64,000 nt of DNA, taken from assembly GCA_018831265.1 (NCBI GenBank), contig JAHJCO010000008.1, positions 62,001 to 126,000 on the forward strand, written 5' to 3'. Made by a program: the position numbers and the translations under genes. This DNA comes from Actinomycetota bacterium (GTDB lineage: Bacteria; Actinomycetota; Geothermincolia; Fen-727; Anoxymicrobiaceae). Under the pieces are notes generated by a model. That model searched no databases, was not told the origin of the DNA, and saw nothing but the letters and a program-made list of their open reading frames with translations. Positions 15,745 through 24,140 of the stretch are shown in pieces (position 1 is the first letter of the stretch; every line of letters starts with the position of its first letter).

Positions 15745-16854
15745 CTAAACCATTACCAGGCCCTCGAGGGCGCTGAAGGCGCGGGCGTTACGGAACCAGA
15801 GCTCGGGCATGTTGTCACGGACGTACCCGTGACCGCCCATCACCTGGACCGCTCCGTCGCAAACCTTCATGCACTTCTCGGCGGCGTAGTTCTTGGCCAT
15901 GGCGGCGTCCTTGGCGAAATCCTCGCCCTTGTCGCACTTCCAGGCGGCCTCCCACAGGAGCATGCGGCTGGCGTCGGTCTCCATGAACATCTCCGCGACC
16001 ATGAAGGCGATCGCCTGGCGGCTTCCGATGGGATCGCCGAAGGCGATGCGCTCCTTGGCGTAGTCGCGCGAGTGCTCGGCCGCCCTGCGCATCATGCCGA
16101 TCGCCATCGCGGCCAGCGCCAGGCGCGAGCGCGAGATCAGGTCCATGAAGTCGATGCCCCGGTCGCCGCCTACCTTGTTGGCCAGGGGCACCTTGGCGTC
16201 CTTGAAGCCGACCTCGTAGGTGGCGAGCGCCTTGAGGCCCATGTTCAGCTCGCGCTCGCCGACGGACACTCCCTCCGCGCCCTTGGGCACTATGAAGGCG
16301 TCCACCCCGGCGAATCCCATGCCCGGGTTGGTCGAGGCGAACACCAGCAGGTTGTCGGCCTCCCCGGCCAGCGGGACCAGGCACTTCGAGCCGTTGAGGA
16401 TGTACTCCTCGCCGTCACGCACGGCGCTGGTGGTGAGCTGCGAGGGGCAGAACGCGTAGCGCGGCTCCACCAGTGCGGCCGCGGCCGGCGTGAACGCCTC
16501 GCCGCACGCGACCGGCAGGTACATCTTCTTCTGCTCGTCGGTGCCGTACAGCAGGACCGTGTAGGCCATCACCGTCGGTGAGACGATGTGCAGCGCGGTG
16601 GAGAGGTCTCCGTGGGCCAGCTCCTCGTAGGCGATGGCTCCCGTGAGCGCGCTCGCGCCCTCGCCGAATCCCCCGTACTCCTCGGGCACGCAGCTGGGGA
16701 TTATCTCCAGCTCCCAGCCCGTCTTGACCAGGTCGCCCGAGACCTCCCCGGACTCGTCGCACTCCCTGGAGAGCGGGTCCATCATGTCGTTGGCGAAGCC
16801 GGCGATGGTCTCCTTGACCAGGGCCTGTTCCTCGCTCAGGTCGAACGAAAGCAT
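15745..16854 (-). CDS. Acyl-CoA dehydrogenase (2)
   Basis: A 369-residue acyl-CoA dehydrogenase. It opens with LSFDLSEEQALVKETIAGFA, has VPEEYGGFGEG, AMAIGMMRRAAEHSRDYAKE and VQVMGGHGYVRDN, and ends RNARAFSALEGLVMV, where the glutamate aligns with the usual catalytic base. The EPRYAF segment replaces the usual TEP.AGSD motif, so it is a divergent member. Together with the next gene it may form a two-subunit enzyme, as known for some heteromeric acyl-CoA dehydrogenases; that is inference. The upstream acyl-CoA ligase gene is on the same strand. Confidence 0.85.
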   Translation of the reverse strand: MLSFDLSEEQALVKETIAGFANDMMDPLSRECDESGEVSGDLVKTGWELEIIPSCVPEEYGGFGEGASALTGAIAYEELAHGDLSTALHIVSPTVMAYTVLLYGTDEQKKMYLPVACGEAFTPAAAALVEPRYAFCPSQLTTSAVRDGEEYILNGSKCLVPLAGEADNLLVFASTNPGMGFAGVDAFIVPKGAEGVSVGERELNMGLKALATYEVGFKDAKVPLANKVGGDRGIDFMDLISRSRLALAAMAIGMMRRAAEHSRDYAKERIAFGDPIGSRQAIAFMVAEMFMETDASRMLLWEAAWKCDKGEDFAKDAAMAKNYAAEKCMKVCDGAVQVMGGHGYVRDNMPELWFRNARAFSALEGLVMV

Positions 16855-16909
16855 AGGCTACTCCTCCTTTCGGACGGGACCCCGTCAGGACCCCGTGAAC
16901 AAATGATGA

Positions 16910-16989
16910 GTGGCGTCAGACGTTTTCATTGCGTAATGTCCTTTTCGGAATAGACGTGCTCCAACGGCACTGCAAACGTCTGACCCCAC
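16910..16989. repeat. 80-bp hairpin repeat (GTGGCGTCAGAC family)
   Basis: Ends GTGGCGTCAGACGTTT and AAACGTCTGACCCCAC are inverted repeats, and CATTGCG/ACTGCA lie inside. The copy at 29561-29641 is the same element in the opposite orientation, with compensating changes in its arms. It ends 7 bp from the stop of the acyl-CoA ligase. Confidence 0.75.
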
Positions 16990-16996
16990 GTTCGTC

Positions 16997-18592
16997 CTAG
17001 GGTTGATCGACTACTCCGATCCCTTCCACTTCAAGCCGCCTGCGAAGCTCCCGCTTCAGGACCTTCATTGTCATTGTCAGCGGCATCTCGTCGATTATCC
17101 TCACCATCCTGGGGCACTTGTAGGCGGCGATGTGCTCCCGGCACCACTCGAGGAGCTCCTCCTCGGTGGCGGTCTCCCCCGGCTTGAGCTGGACGAACGC
17201 CACCGGGACCTCGCCCTTGGTGGGGTGCGGCGCCCCTATCAGTGCCACCTCGTGCACCTTGGGGTTGAGCAGTATCTCTTCCTCCACCTCGCGGGAGAAC
17301 ACGGAGTAGCCACCCGACTTGACCACGTCCTTCTCCCGGTCCACGAAGTGCAGGTAGCCCAGGTGGTCCCGGTAGCCCATGTCCCCGGTGTGGAACCAGC
17401 CGTACTTGAACGCCTCGGCGGTGCGCTCCTCGTCCCCCCAGTAGCCCTTCATCACGTTGGGGCCCTTGACCACGAACTCTCCCACCCTGCCCCGCTTCTG
17501 GAACCTGCCCCCCTCGTCCATCACCCTCAGCTTGACCCCCGGAACGGGGATTCCCACGGTGCCGGCCCTGCGGGCGAAGTAGGGGTTTACGCTGATGATG
17601 GGGGAGGTCTCCACCAGCCCGTACCCCTCGATGAACTTCCCCCCGAAGGCCTCCAGCCTCTTTATCTGCTCCACCGGCATGGCGTCCGCGCCGGACAACC
17701 AGTAACGCATGGAGGAGAGGTCGTACTTCTCGGGGTGGAACTGCAGCAGGACGTTGTACATCGCGGGGACGCCGCAGAAGATGGTGGCCCGGTTCTCCTC
17801 CATGTACTTGAGCGCCTTCTCGGGATCGAAGAAGCGCATCAGGACGCCGGAAGCTCCCGAGTAGAATCCCCCGATTATGCTGGTGGTGAACCCGAAGATG
17901 TGGGCCAGCGGGAGCGCCGTCACTCCCACGTCCTTGCGGCCGATGCGCAGCATCCGCACCGAGAGCGTGGCGGTGGAGAGAAGGTTCCTGTTGGTCAGGG
18001 TGGCGCCCTTGGGGAAGCCGGTGGTACCGGAGGTGTAGAAGATGGCCACCGGATCGTCCTTCTCGAGAGGGACGGGATCGACGGTCGCGTTCTCGAAGCC
18101 CTCCGCTATCTCGTCCAGCGACAGGAAGCCCTCCGGCACGGTATCTGCCTGCCCCACCATCGCCCAGGTCTCTATGTCGGGGACCTTGCTCTTGTCGCGG
18201 ATGTTGAGCGCGAACAGCTCGGGCTCCGTGATGAGGAACCGGGCTCCGCAGTCGTTGACCGCGCGCTGTATCTCCTCGGCCTTGAGCATGAAGTTGAACG
18301 GGACCACGATCGCGCCCAGTCGCGCCGCCGCAAGGAAGACCAATCCCACCTCGGGCAGGTTGGTGAGCACGGTGGCTATCCGATCGCCCCTCTTCACCCC
18401 GTACTTGTCGCGCATGGCCGCCGCGGCCATGTTGGCCGCACGGAGGGCGTCGGTGAAGGTCATGGTCATGCCGTCGTGGCCTTCCCCGAAGAACTTGTAG
18501 CGTACGGGGGTCTCGCGCATGGCGAAGCGCTTGTCCCCGAACTTACGCGCGGCGCGGTCTACGAGGTTGCCGACGGTGAGCTTCTCGGCCAT
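16997..18592 (-). CDS. AMP-dependent acyl-CoA synthetase (fatty-acid-CoA ligase type)
   Basis: A 531-residue adenylate-forming enzyme that activates a carboxylic acid with ATP and CoA. YTSGTTGFPKGA is the P-loop-like core motif, GYGLVETSP the second, and GWFHTGDMGYRDHLGYLHFV plus DREKDVVKSGG the hinge. The C-terminal lysine motif reads PLTMTMKVLKREL rather than the usual PLTATGKVLK but keeps the lysine. Probably supplies substrate to the two acyl-CoA dehydrogenases downstream. ATG 18592 follows an AGGGGGGAG site. Confidence 0.88.
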   Translation of the reverse strand: MAEKLTVGNLVDRAARKFGDKRFAMRETPVRYKFFGEGHDGMTMTFTDALRAANMAAAAMRDKYGVKRGDRIATVLTNLPEVGLVFLAAARLGAIVVPFNFMLKAEEIQRAVNDCGARFLITEPELFALNIRDKSKVPDIETWAMVGQADTVPEGFLSLDEIAEGFENATVDPVPLEKDDPVAIFYTSGTTGFPKGATLTNRNLLSTATLSVRMLRIGRKDVGVTALPLAHIFGFTTSIIGGFYSGASGVLMRFFDPEKALKYMEENRATIFCGVPAMYNVLLQFHPEKYDLSSMRYWLSGADAMPVEQIKRLEAFGGKFIEGYGLVETSPIISVNPYFARRAGTVGIPVPGVKLRVMDEGGRFQKRGRVGEFVVKGPNVMKGYWGDEERTAEAFKYGWFHTGDMGYRDHLGYLHFVDREKDVVKSGGYSVFSREVEEEILLNPKVHEVALIGAPHPTKGEVPVAFVQLKPGETATEEELLEWCREHIAAYKCPRMVRIIDEMPLTMTMKVLKRELRRRLEVEGIGVVDQP

Positions 18593-18722
18593 CTACTCCC
18601 CCCTGGTGATTTCCCGGGGCGTGCCCCCCTGCGAACAGTCGCTATATTATATTAATGTTGAAGGCGCGGTCCATCGAGCGGCGAAGAGAGTCCAGCAGGC
18701 TCGTTTTCCGGGAGGTCTGAAG

Positions 18723-19172
18723 GTGAAGAAGGCAATTGTTGCGACACCGGCGGCGTTGCTGCTCGCGGCTCTCGTCTCGATGCTCGCCCTCGGTTGCGGG
18801 GGCGATACGAAGACAACTCCCGGCACCACGCCGGACACCGCACCTTCGACGTCAGCATCGACGACCCCGGGCAGCGCCCCGACGGGCACAGGTAAACCGA
18901 AGGTGCTCCTCTTCACCTCCCCGGGGTGAGCGCCGTGCGTCGATGCCGAGCGCCTGGTCCAGGTGCTGCAGCAGGAGATGCCGGGGCAGTTCGACTACGA
19001 GGAGGTCGACGTGATCTCCAACCTGGAGCTGGCGCGCAAGTACTTCGTGTCGGCGACCCCCACCCTGGTGGTGCTGGGCTCGTCCGGCCAGACCGTCGAC
19101 ATCCAGGTGGGCGTGCCCCCGAAGGCGACGCTGGAGTCCGCGCTCGAGGAGGCGGGCGCCGCTCCGGAGTAG
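18723..19172 (+). CDS. Thioredoxin-like lipoprotein, probable selenoprotein (in-frame UGA at 18927)
   Basis: GTG 18723 follows GGAGGT by six bases and gives a signal peptide MKKAIVATPAALLLAALVS with lipobox LALGC, then a Thr/Pro-rich linker. The frame meets TGA at 18927-18929 inside a thioredoxin-fold start, KVLLFTSPG-U-APC-VDAERL, and stays open to TAG at 19172. It codes on through YEEVDVISNLELARKYFV and SATPTLVVLGSSGQ, where the cis-proline TPT is typical. Reading UGA as selenocysteine gives a UxxC redox centre (Sec69, Cys72) and 149 residues. A SECIS-like hairpin follows the UGA. Predicted role: extracytoplasmic disulfide or peroxide redox chemistry. The alternatives are a sequencing error for a cysteine codon or a pseudogene. 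Confidence 0.72.
18949..18967 (+). promoter_or_regulatory. Bacterial SECIS-like hairpin
   Basis: AGCGCCTG-GTC-CAGGTGCT forms an 8-bp stem (one G-U pair) with apex GGTC, starting 19 nt after the UGA; the loop is 27-29 nt after it. Bacterial SECIS hairpins sit 16-37 nt downstream with a G in the apical loop, and E. coli fdhF also shows a GGTC apex. Confidence 0.6.
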
Positions 19173-19183
19173 TCGAAAGCCGC

Positions 19184-21289
19184 ATGTACCACACCGCCGG
19201 GAGTCCGGGCAGACGCGCCGCCGGGGTCATCTGCGCCCTGGTCCTGGCCGCCTGCCTTGCGACGCTGTGCCTGTTTTACGTCGTGCACCCGGGAGGGAGG
19301 GCATCACTCTCGAGTCCGGTCTCGGGGACCGCAGGCGTGGGAGGAGGAGGGGCCGAACAGACGGCCAGGGCCTGGGGCCACACGGCCGCGGCCGTCTCTC
19401 AGCCCTCAAAGACATGGTACCTGGCCGAGGGCTCGACCGGTGAGGGCTTCGAGACCTGGGTGCTGGTCGGGAACCCCCGGGCCGATGAGGCTACGGTCCG
19501 GTTGACTTTCATCACCGCTGCAGGCCCTGTCGAAGGACCGACCCTTTCCCTGCCCCCGTTCACCAGGAAGACGGTCAACGCAGCCGACACTGCGCCTGAC
19601 GAGGCCGAGGTCGCATGCGTCGTCGAGAGTGACACGCCTGTCGTCGCGGAGAGAGCTGTGTACGGCGGGGCGCGCCGGTGGGCGCACTGCTCGGCCGGTG
19701 TATGTGAGCCCGCGACAACATGGTACCTTGCAGAGGGTTCTACGGGAGAGGGCTTCGAGACCTGGGTGCTGGTCTTCAATCCGGGGGCATCCCCGGCTGA
19801 GGTGGGTGTCACCTTCATGACCGATACCGGCGGGGTCGAAGGCCCCGCCTTCACCCTGCCCGCGATGACCCGAAGGACCATCAACGTGGCGGACACCGTC
19901 CCAGGCACGTGGGAGGTCTCGACGTGTGTCGAGAGCAATGCGCCGGTCGTCGTGGAAAGGGCGGCATACGGGGCGGGTGGCACCTGGGCGACATGTTCGG
20001 CCGGCCTCACTTCGCCGGAGCAGTCGTGGTACATGGCCGAGGGCACCACCGCCGCAGGCAGCGAGACCTGGGTGCTCGTCCAGAACCCGTTCGCGACGGC
20101 GGCGGACTTGTCGGTCAGCTACATGACCCCGTCGGGTACCGTCCCCGGTCCCGCCGCGCGCATCGAGCCGTTCTCGCGCAGGAGCTTCTTCGCTGCCGAT
20201 GTCGTGCCGGGCGAGTGGGAGGTCTCCGCGGAGGTCTCGAGTGACAACCCGGTGGTCGCGGAGCGTGCCGTCTACGGCCCGGGTCGAGCATGGGCGACGG
20301 GCTCGGCCGCGGTCCCGACAGGCGGGACGACATGGTACATGGCGGAGGGCTCCACCGGGTCCGGGCTGGAGACCTGGGTCCTGCTGGAGAACCCGTCCGG
20401 CTCCGAATGCACCACGCACCTTACGTACCTGACCGAGAGCGGCCCGGTCCAGGGGCCGACCTGCGCACTTCAGCCGGGGACGCGCCACAGCGTGAACCTG
20501 GCTGACACCGTTCCCGGGCGCTGGGACGTATCGACAGTGGTGAGCAGCGACGGCCCGGTGGTGGTCGAGAGGGCCATGTACGGTGAGCGGGCCTCGACCG
20601 TCGGGTCCCGAACGCTTATGGAGGGCACCGTCTTTGAGACCACCGCGTACACCCTGACCGGCGGCGGTTGCCCGGCGGGCTCTCCGACCGTGATGGTGAT
20701 GGGCGGTGTGCACGGAAACGAGGACGCGGGGTTCAAGACCGCCGAGACACTGACTCGCGCGGCGGTGTCCCGGGGGAAGCTGGTGGCTGTCCCGCACACC
20801 AACCAGGCGGCGATTTCGATCCATGCCAGGTTCTACAACAAGGACCTGAACCGCTGCTTCCCCGGGGTGGAAGAGGGGACCGCCGAGGACAGGCTGGCCT
20901 GGGAGCTCATGGAGCTGGCGCGCGACAGCGACATCGACCTTCTGCTCAACCTCCACTCGGCCGACAACTTCCACCTGGCCGACCCCGACGCGGTGGGACA
21001 GACGATAATACTGGACGACCAGGCGATAGCGGTGCAGGCGGGCCGTGCGTGTGACACGGCCAACCTGTCTATCACCGACCCGATCGAAAAATACTCTCTT
21101 TTGCTGTGGCCGATCCCGACCAGTGCCACCTACGCTGTCTACTACGGAGAGGGCAAGCCGGCCTTCGGCGTGGAGGTGTGCGAGAAGATGGACCTGGCGC
21201 GGCAATGCGCCGAACAACTCCTGGTGATAAAGGCGTTCGCGGAGCAGGCCGGCGTTATGATAGACAACTGGGACGAGCTGCTGCGGTGA
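19184..21289 (+). CDS. Secreted M14-type deacylase/carboxypeptidase with four WYLAEG repeats
   Basis: A 701-residue protein. An N-terminal hydrophobic segment (VICALVLAACLATLCLFYVV) suggests export or anchoring. Four repeats of about 102 residues follow, each opening WYLAEGST or WYMAEG and ETWVLV.NP; their DNA begins near 19411, 19718, 20023 and 20326. The C-terminal domain, from about residue 485, has zinc-ligand motifs GGVHGNED, NKDLNRCFPG and LLNLHSAD, as in the succinylglutamate desuccinylase/aspartoacylase branch of M14. It probably trims peptides or deacylates a surface substrate. ATG 19184 has no good ribosome site and lies 12 bp after the selenoprotein stop, so coupling is possible. 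Confidence 0.78.
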   Translation: MYHTAGSPGRRAAGVICALVLAACLATLCLFYVVHPGGRASLSSPVSGTAGVGGGGAEQTARAWGHTAAAVSQPSKTWYLAEGSTGEGFETWVLVGNPRADEATVRLTFITAAGPVEGPTLSLPPFTRKTVNAADTAPDEAEVACVVESDTPVVAERAVYGGARRWAHCSAGVCEPATTWYLAEGSTGEGFETWVLVFNPGASPAEVGVTFMTDTGGVEGPAFTLPAMTRRTINVADTVPGTWEVSTCVESNAPVVVERAAYGAGGTWATCSAGLTSPEQSWYMAEGTTAAGSETWVLVQNPFATAADLSVSYMTPSGTVPGPAARIEPFSRRSFFAADVVPGEWEVSAEVSSDNPVVAERAVYGPGRAWATGSAAVPTGGTTWYMAEGSTGSGLETWVLLENPSGSECTTHLTYLTESGPVQGPTCALQPGTRHSVNLADTVPGRWDVSTVVSSDGPVVVERAMYGERASTVGSRTLMEGTVFETTAYTLTGGGCPAGSPTVMVMGGVHGNEDAGFKTAETLTRAAVSRGKLVAVPHTNQAAISIHARFYNKDLNRCFPGVEEGTAEDRLAWELMELARDSDIDLLLNLHSADNFHLADPDAVGQTIILDDQAIAVQAGRACDTANLSITDPIEKYSLLLWPIPTSATYAVYYGEGKPAFGVEVCEKMDLARQCAEQLLVIKAFAEQAGVMIDNWDELLR

Positions 21290-21319
21290 GCAGCTGCTTG
21301 TGGTCGTTGGAAAGGCGAC

Positions 21320-22486
21320 ATGAGCCTCGATCCAAAACTGCTGGAATGCATCCGTTCGTACCGCAGGAGATCGGCGCTGGACAGGGCCGCACTCCTCACG
21401 CCGTTTGTCGTCGCCATCGTCCTGGCGGCCGGCCTCCTCCTGTTCAGCGCGTCATCCGCGTGGAGACTGCCCGGGCGGATAACGTTCGATCCACTGGGAG
21501 AGCACTATCTGGCACACCAGACGATCCTGCTCGTGAAGGTACTGGCCGCGGGAGTGATAATTGCGCTGCTGGCGGGTTTCGGCTACTCCATTTACGCGGC
21601 GTCGCGGTACGCGCACGGCCGGTTTGCCTGGTTCGTGGAACAGATGACCTGCGAATTCGATCCTGCGGGAATGGGGAAGTACCAGAACGCGGTCCAGGGC
21701 GCCGCCATCGCCGCCGGCGTCGATGCGCCGGTGCTGGACGTGCTCGATGAACCACAGCCGAACGCTGTCGCGTACCTGGACGAATCCGACCGGAGGCATA
21801 TTGGAGCGACATCAGGTCTGCTTCGCGCGGATTTCGCCGTGGACGAAGCGGACGCGATCATGGCGCACGAGCTCGCGCACCTCATCGTGGGAGAGCACAT
21901 CAGGCCGCCGCGCTTGAAAGACCTCGAGTTCATGCCCAGCATGTTGCTGGTCACATACGGCATCATGGGATCCGCGGCGCTGCTGGCTTCCCCGGCCATC
22001 CTCTGGTACTTCGTTCTGATACTGTCGTCGATGGCGCTGGTCTTCATATTCCTCGTCCAGATACAGCGTTCCGAGAGGTTCATCCTCAGGCAGCTCGACC
22101 TGGCTTTCCAGCACGATGACGAGCTTGCCGACTCCATCGCGGTAAAGATGACCAGGGACCCTGATGCCATGATCCGAGCCATTGAGAAGGTCCGTGACCT
22201 GGCGGGGCTGACGAACCGGGTGGCCGGAGGCACCATCCTGGCTCGCTACCTGTTCGTGACCACACCGACCGCGACAGGGGATTACTACAGGTTCGCCACG
22301 CGGCAGGCATCGCGGATGCTGGCCGACTGGAAGCAGCCACGCACATGGTTCTCTTCGTCCCGGATGATAACGGAGGCTCAGCACAAGCTATTGAAGATGG
22401 AGGAGCGCGAGGTGCGGGAGAGGCTGGTAAACCTCGACCTCATCAAGCAGGGTCACTGGCGGGCACTCGGGGACTGGTCAAAGTAG
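21320..22486 (+). CDS. M48-family membrane metalloprotease
   Basis: A 388-residue protein with two N-terminal membrane segments (about residues 23-45 and 70-90), the zinc motif HELAH at 183-187 and a further pair of membrane segments (about 205-250). DDELADSIAV after these offers the third zinc ligand, as in HtpX/Ste24-type M48 peptidases. Such enzymes act on membrane or misfolded proteins. ATG 21320 has GGAAAGG upstream. Two relatives that have lost zinc ligands lie at 22805-23881 and 55943-56773. The target is unknown. Confidence 0.78.
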   Translation: MSLDPKLLECIRSYRRRSALDRAALLTPFVVAIVLAAGLLLFSASSAWRLPGRITFDPLGEHYLAHQTILLVKVLAAGVIIALLAGFGYSIYAASRYAHGRFAWFVEQMTCEFDPAGMGKYQNAVQGAAIAAGVDAPVLDVLDEPQPNAVAYLDESDRRHIGATSGLLRADFAVDEADAIMAHELAHLIVGEHIRPPRLKDLEFMPSMLLVTYGIMGSAALLASPAILWYFVLILSSMALVFIFLVQIQRSERFILRQLDLAFQHDDELADSIAVKMTRDPDAMIRAIEKVRDLAGLTNRVAGGTILARYLFVTTPTATGDYYRFATRQASRMLADWKQPRTWFSSSRMITEAQHKLLKMEEREVRERLVNLDLIKQGHWRALGDWSK

Positions 22487-22563
22487 CACTAGACAACGGG
22501 GACGAGCTCCTGCGGTGACTCGACCGGGCGGGTCGGAAGTATCTCGGGCGAAGCCAGGCAGGC

Positions 22564-22729
22564 GGTGTCAAAGACTTGAATCACATCTTCAACAACAGTC
22601 AATCGGTGAATCAGAAACCACGCAAGTCACCATGATACAGGTCTCAGGAGGCTGCTGGTTGTTATTCACGTTATTTGGATTAATTACTTTGACATAGAGT
22701 TGTTTATTGTTATTCAAGTCTTTGACACC
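22564..22729. mobile_element. MITE-like element with perfect 18-bp terminal inverted repeats
   Basis: A 166-bp element bounded by GGTGTCAAAGACTTGAAT and its exact complement ATTCAAGTCTTTGACACC. The interior is AT-rich and has no gene. The inner end AGACTTGAAT matches AGATTTGAAT of the elements at 13083 and 56808, so the same transposase may have moved all three. The rest of the 22487-22804 gap holds a 28-bp copy of the end of the M14-type gene (22489-22516). Confidence 0.75.
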
Positions 22730-22804
22730 ATCGTCAGCCAGACCGATAGCTCAGCGCGTTGCGTTCCTAATTGGCAGTCAGTGTCGGCCGAAAAACGGAA
22801 TCTA

Positions 22805-23881
22805 CTACTCCCAAGCGCGTGACAGTAGCTTCACCCTACCATCGGTCACACTCTCGAAGACCTTCCAATGTCCGAGTTCGATCTCCTCGAGATTGTGAAT
22901 GCGCTCGAGGAGATCTTCGGAGTCCAGGGAGGCGGTTGAAACAGTCCATCGGGGATTGCTGGGATCAGTGATAGGGATCCCGAACATCTCCCTGGAAACA
23001 CGTTTCACATCATCGAGGATTCCGGCCTCCCATAGTGTCTCGAGCGCGGTCCGGAGATAGCCGGGATAACCTGTGATCCTGGCGGCGACGGAGTCAGCCA
23101 GTATGCTGTCGTGCGCTCTCATCTCGGCGAATTTACTATTCAGACTCAGGCTTATGTAGGAGGCACCAATTGCTGCGGCGACTGCTACCACCAGTCCGGC
23201 GGGGCCGAACGCCATCGAGAAAAAGAATCCAGCAAAGATCGCGGCCAAGCCCGCAAAGAAGGACAAGCCAACAGCAGTCATGCTCAATTGCCATTCATCT
23301 TTTCTACCGATAAGCCCATGAGCGAGCGCATCGGCCATTAGCGCCTCCACTTCCTGATTAACCAGCTTCGTCCCCAGCAGGGCATCGGTAACAATCACAA
23401 AGTAGCTTGGATGCTTGCGGTCGGCTCCGAAGGGGTGTCTACGACCTGAGTTCAGTCTGCAGATACCGAAGCTCGCATTCGATATGGTCAGCCTGATCAG
23501 AGGTGGTGGATCGACGCCTGCGGCGATTGCCACCTGTTCCAGCGCGGACGCGTAACGCTTGAAAGACATATCCGACCATTCGTAGTCGGACGAGTAGACG
23601 ATTGCGGTCTTGGACCATGCCTTCGCTGGCTCGATTGCGAGGAAGTAACTCAGGAGCCATTCAGTAATCACTGTCAATCCAATAGCGATGATTATCACTA
23701 CGGCGCTAGTATTATCGGGTTCTTTTTCGAGCGCTCCTGAGAGGAATAGGACTACCACCAGAGCGACTGAGAGAACGAGCACCAGTATCGGTGTGCCGAG
23801 AGCCAGCCAGATCTGAGCGCGGGATCTAGACCGCTCTCTTCTGATGCTCTGGACTACGACTGGTTCGAGATCCAAGACCAC
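22805..23881 (-). CDS. M48-like membrane protein lacking zinc ligands
   Basis: A 358-residue protein laid out like the M48 protease at 21320: two N-terminal membrane segments, a central domain, two more membrane segments and a C-terminal tail ending in ELGHWKVF (compare KQGHWRAL). The zinc motif AHELAH is replaced by ADALAH (residues 183-188), and DDELADSIA by DSILADSVA, so two histidine/glutamate positions and the third ligand are gone. It is probably an inactive relative with a regulatory or structural role. GTG 23881 or TTG 23875 may be the start. Base composition is less GC-rich than its neighbours. Confidence 0.6.
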   Translation of the reverse strand: MVLDLEPVVVQSIRRERSRSRAQIWLALGTPILVLVLSVALVVVLFLSGALEKEPDNTSAVVIIIAIGLTVITEWLLSYFLAIEPAKAWSKTAIVYSSDYEWSDMSFKRYASALEQVAIAAGVDPPPLIRLTISNASFGICRLNSGRRHPFGADRKHPSYFVIVTDALLGTKLVNQEVEALMADALAHGLIGRKDEWQLSMTAVGLSFFAGLAAIFAGFFFSMAFGPAGLVVAVAAAIGASYISLSLNSKFAEMRAHDSILADSVAARITGYPGYLRTALETLWEAGILDDVKRVSREMFGIPITDPSNPRWTVSTASLDSEDLLERIHNLEEIELGHWKVFESVTDGRVKLLSRAWE

Positions 23882-23980
23882 TCCCGTTGAACTGATGCAA
23901 ATCCGCCACGCTGGCAGTATATCAATGGCCGGACGGATGGTTTGGAGGGTCGGAGTAGCTTAGGTTAAAATCAATGTCAC

Positions 23981-24053
23981 GGGGCAGTAGCTCAGTCGGG
24001 AGAGCGCATCCCTCGCACGGATGAGGTCAGGGGTTCAAATCCCCTCTGCTCCA
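23981..24053 (+). tRNA. tRNA-Ala (anticodon CGC)
   Basis: A 73-nt cloverleaf: acceptor GGGGCAG/CTGCTCC containing the G3-U70 pair that identifies alanine tRNA, D arm GCTC...GAGC, anticodon stem CATCC/GGATG with loop CTCGCAC (anticodon CGC), and T arm AGGGG-TTCAAAT-CCCCT. The CCA end is not encoded. Confidence 0.96.
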
Positions 24054-24076
24054 CTTCTCCCAATCAACACGTGCAT

Positions 24077-24139
24077 GAGAATTCACCTCAACCATCTTTT
24101 CTCATCAGTTGTGAGAATTAATGGTTGAGGTGAATTCTC
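24077..24139. repeat. Two inverted 27-nt repeat units (ACCTCAACCA family)
   Basis: Unit 24077-24103 and its inverted partner 24113-24139 can form a long hairpin. They match the units at 12933-13032. The pair ends one base before the stop codon of the esterase gene on the minus strand. Confidence 0.8.
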
Positions 24140-24140
24140 G

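Noticed and set aside
16997..18655. Plus-strand frame (550 codons) opposite the acyl-CoA ligase
   Set aside because: The ligase on the minus strand has all its motifs and a good ribosome site; the plus frame has none.
18723..18929. Reading 18723-18929 as a complete short lipoprotein and 18963-19172 as a separate gene
   Set aside because: Both parts are in the same frame, the join falls inside a thioredoxin motif, the second part lacks a ribosome site, and a SECIS-like hairpin follows the TGA.
22515..22697. Small gene of 60 codons inside the 22564 element
   Set aside because: It spans the element boundary, has no ribosome site and shows no protein-like pattern.
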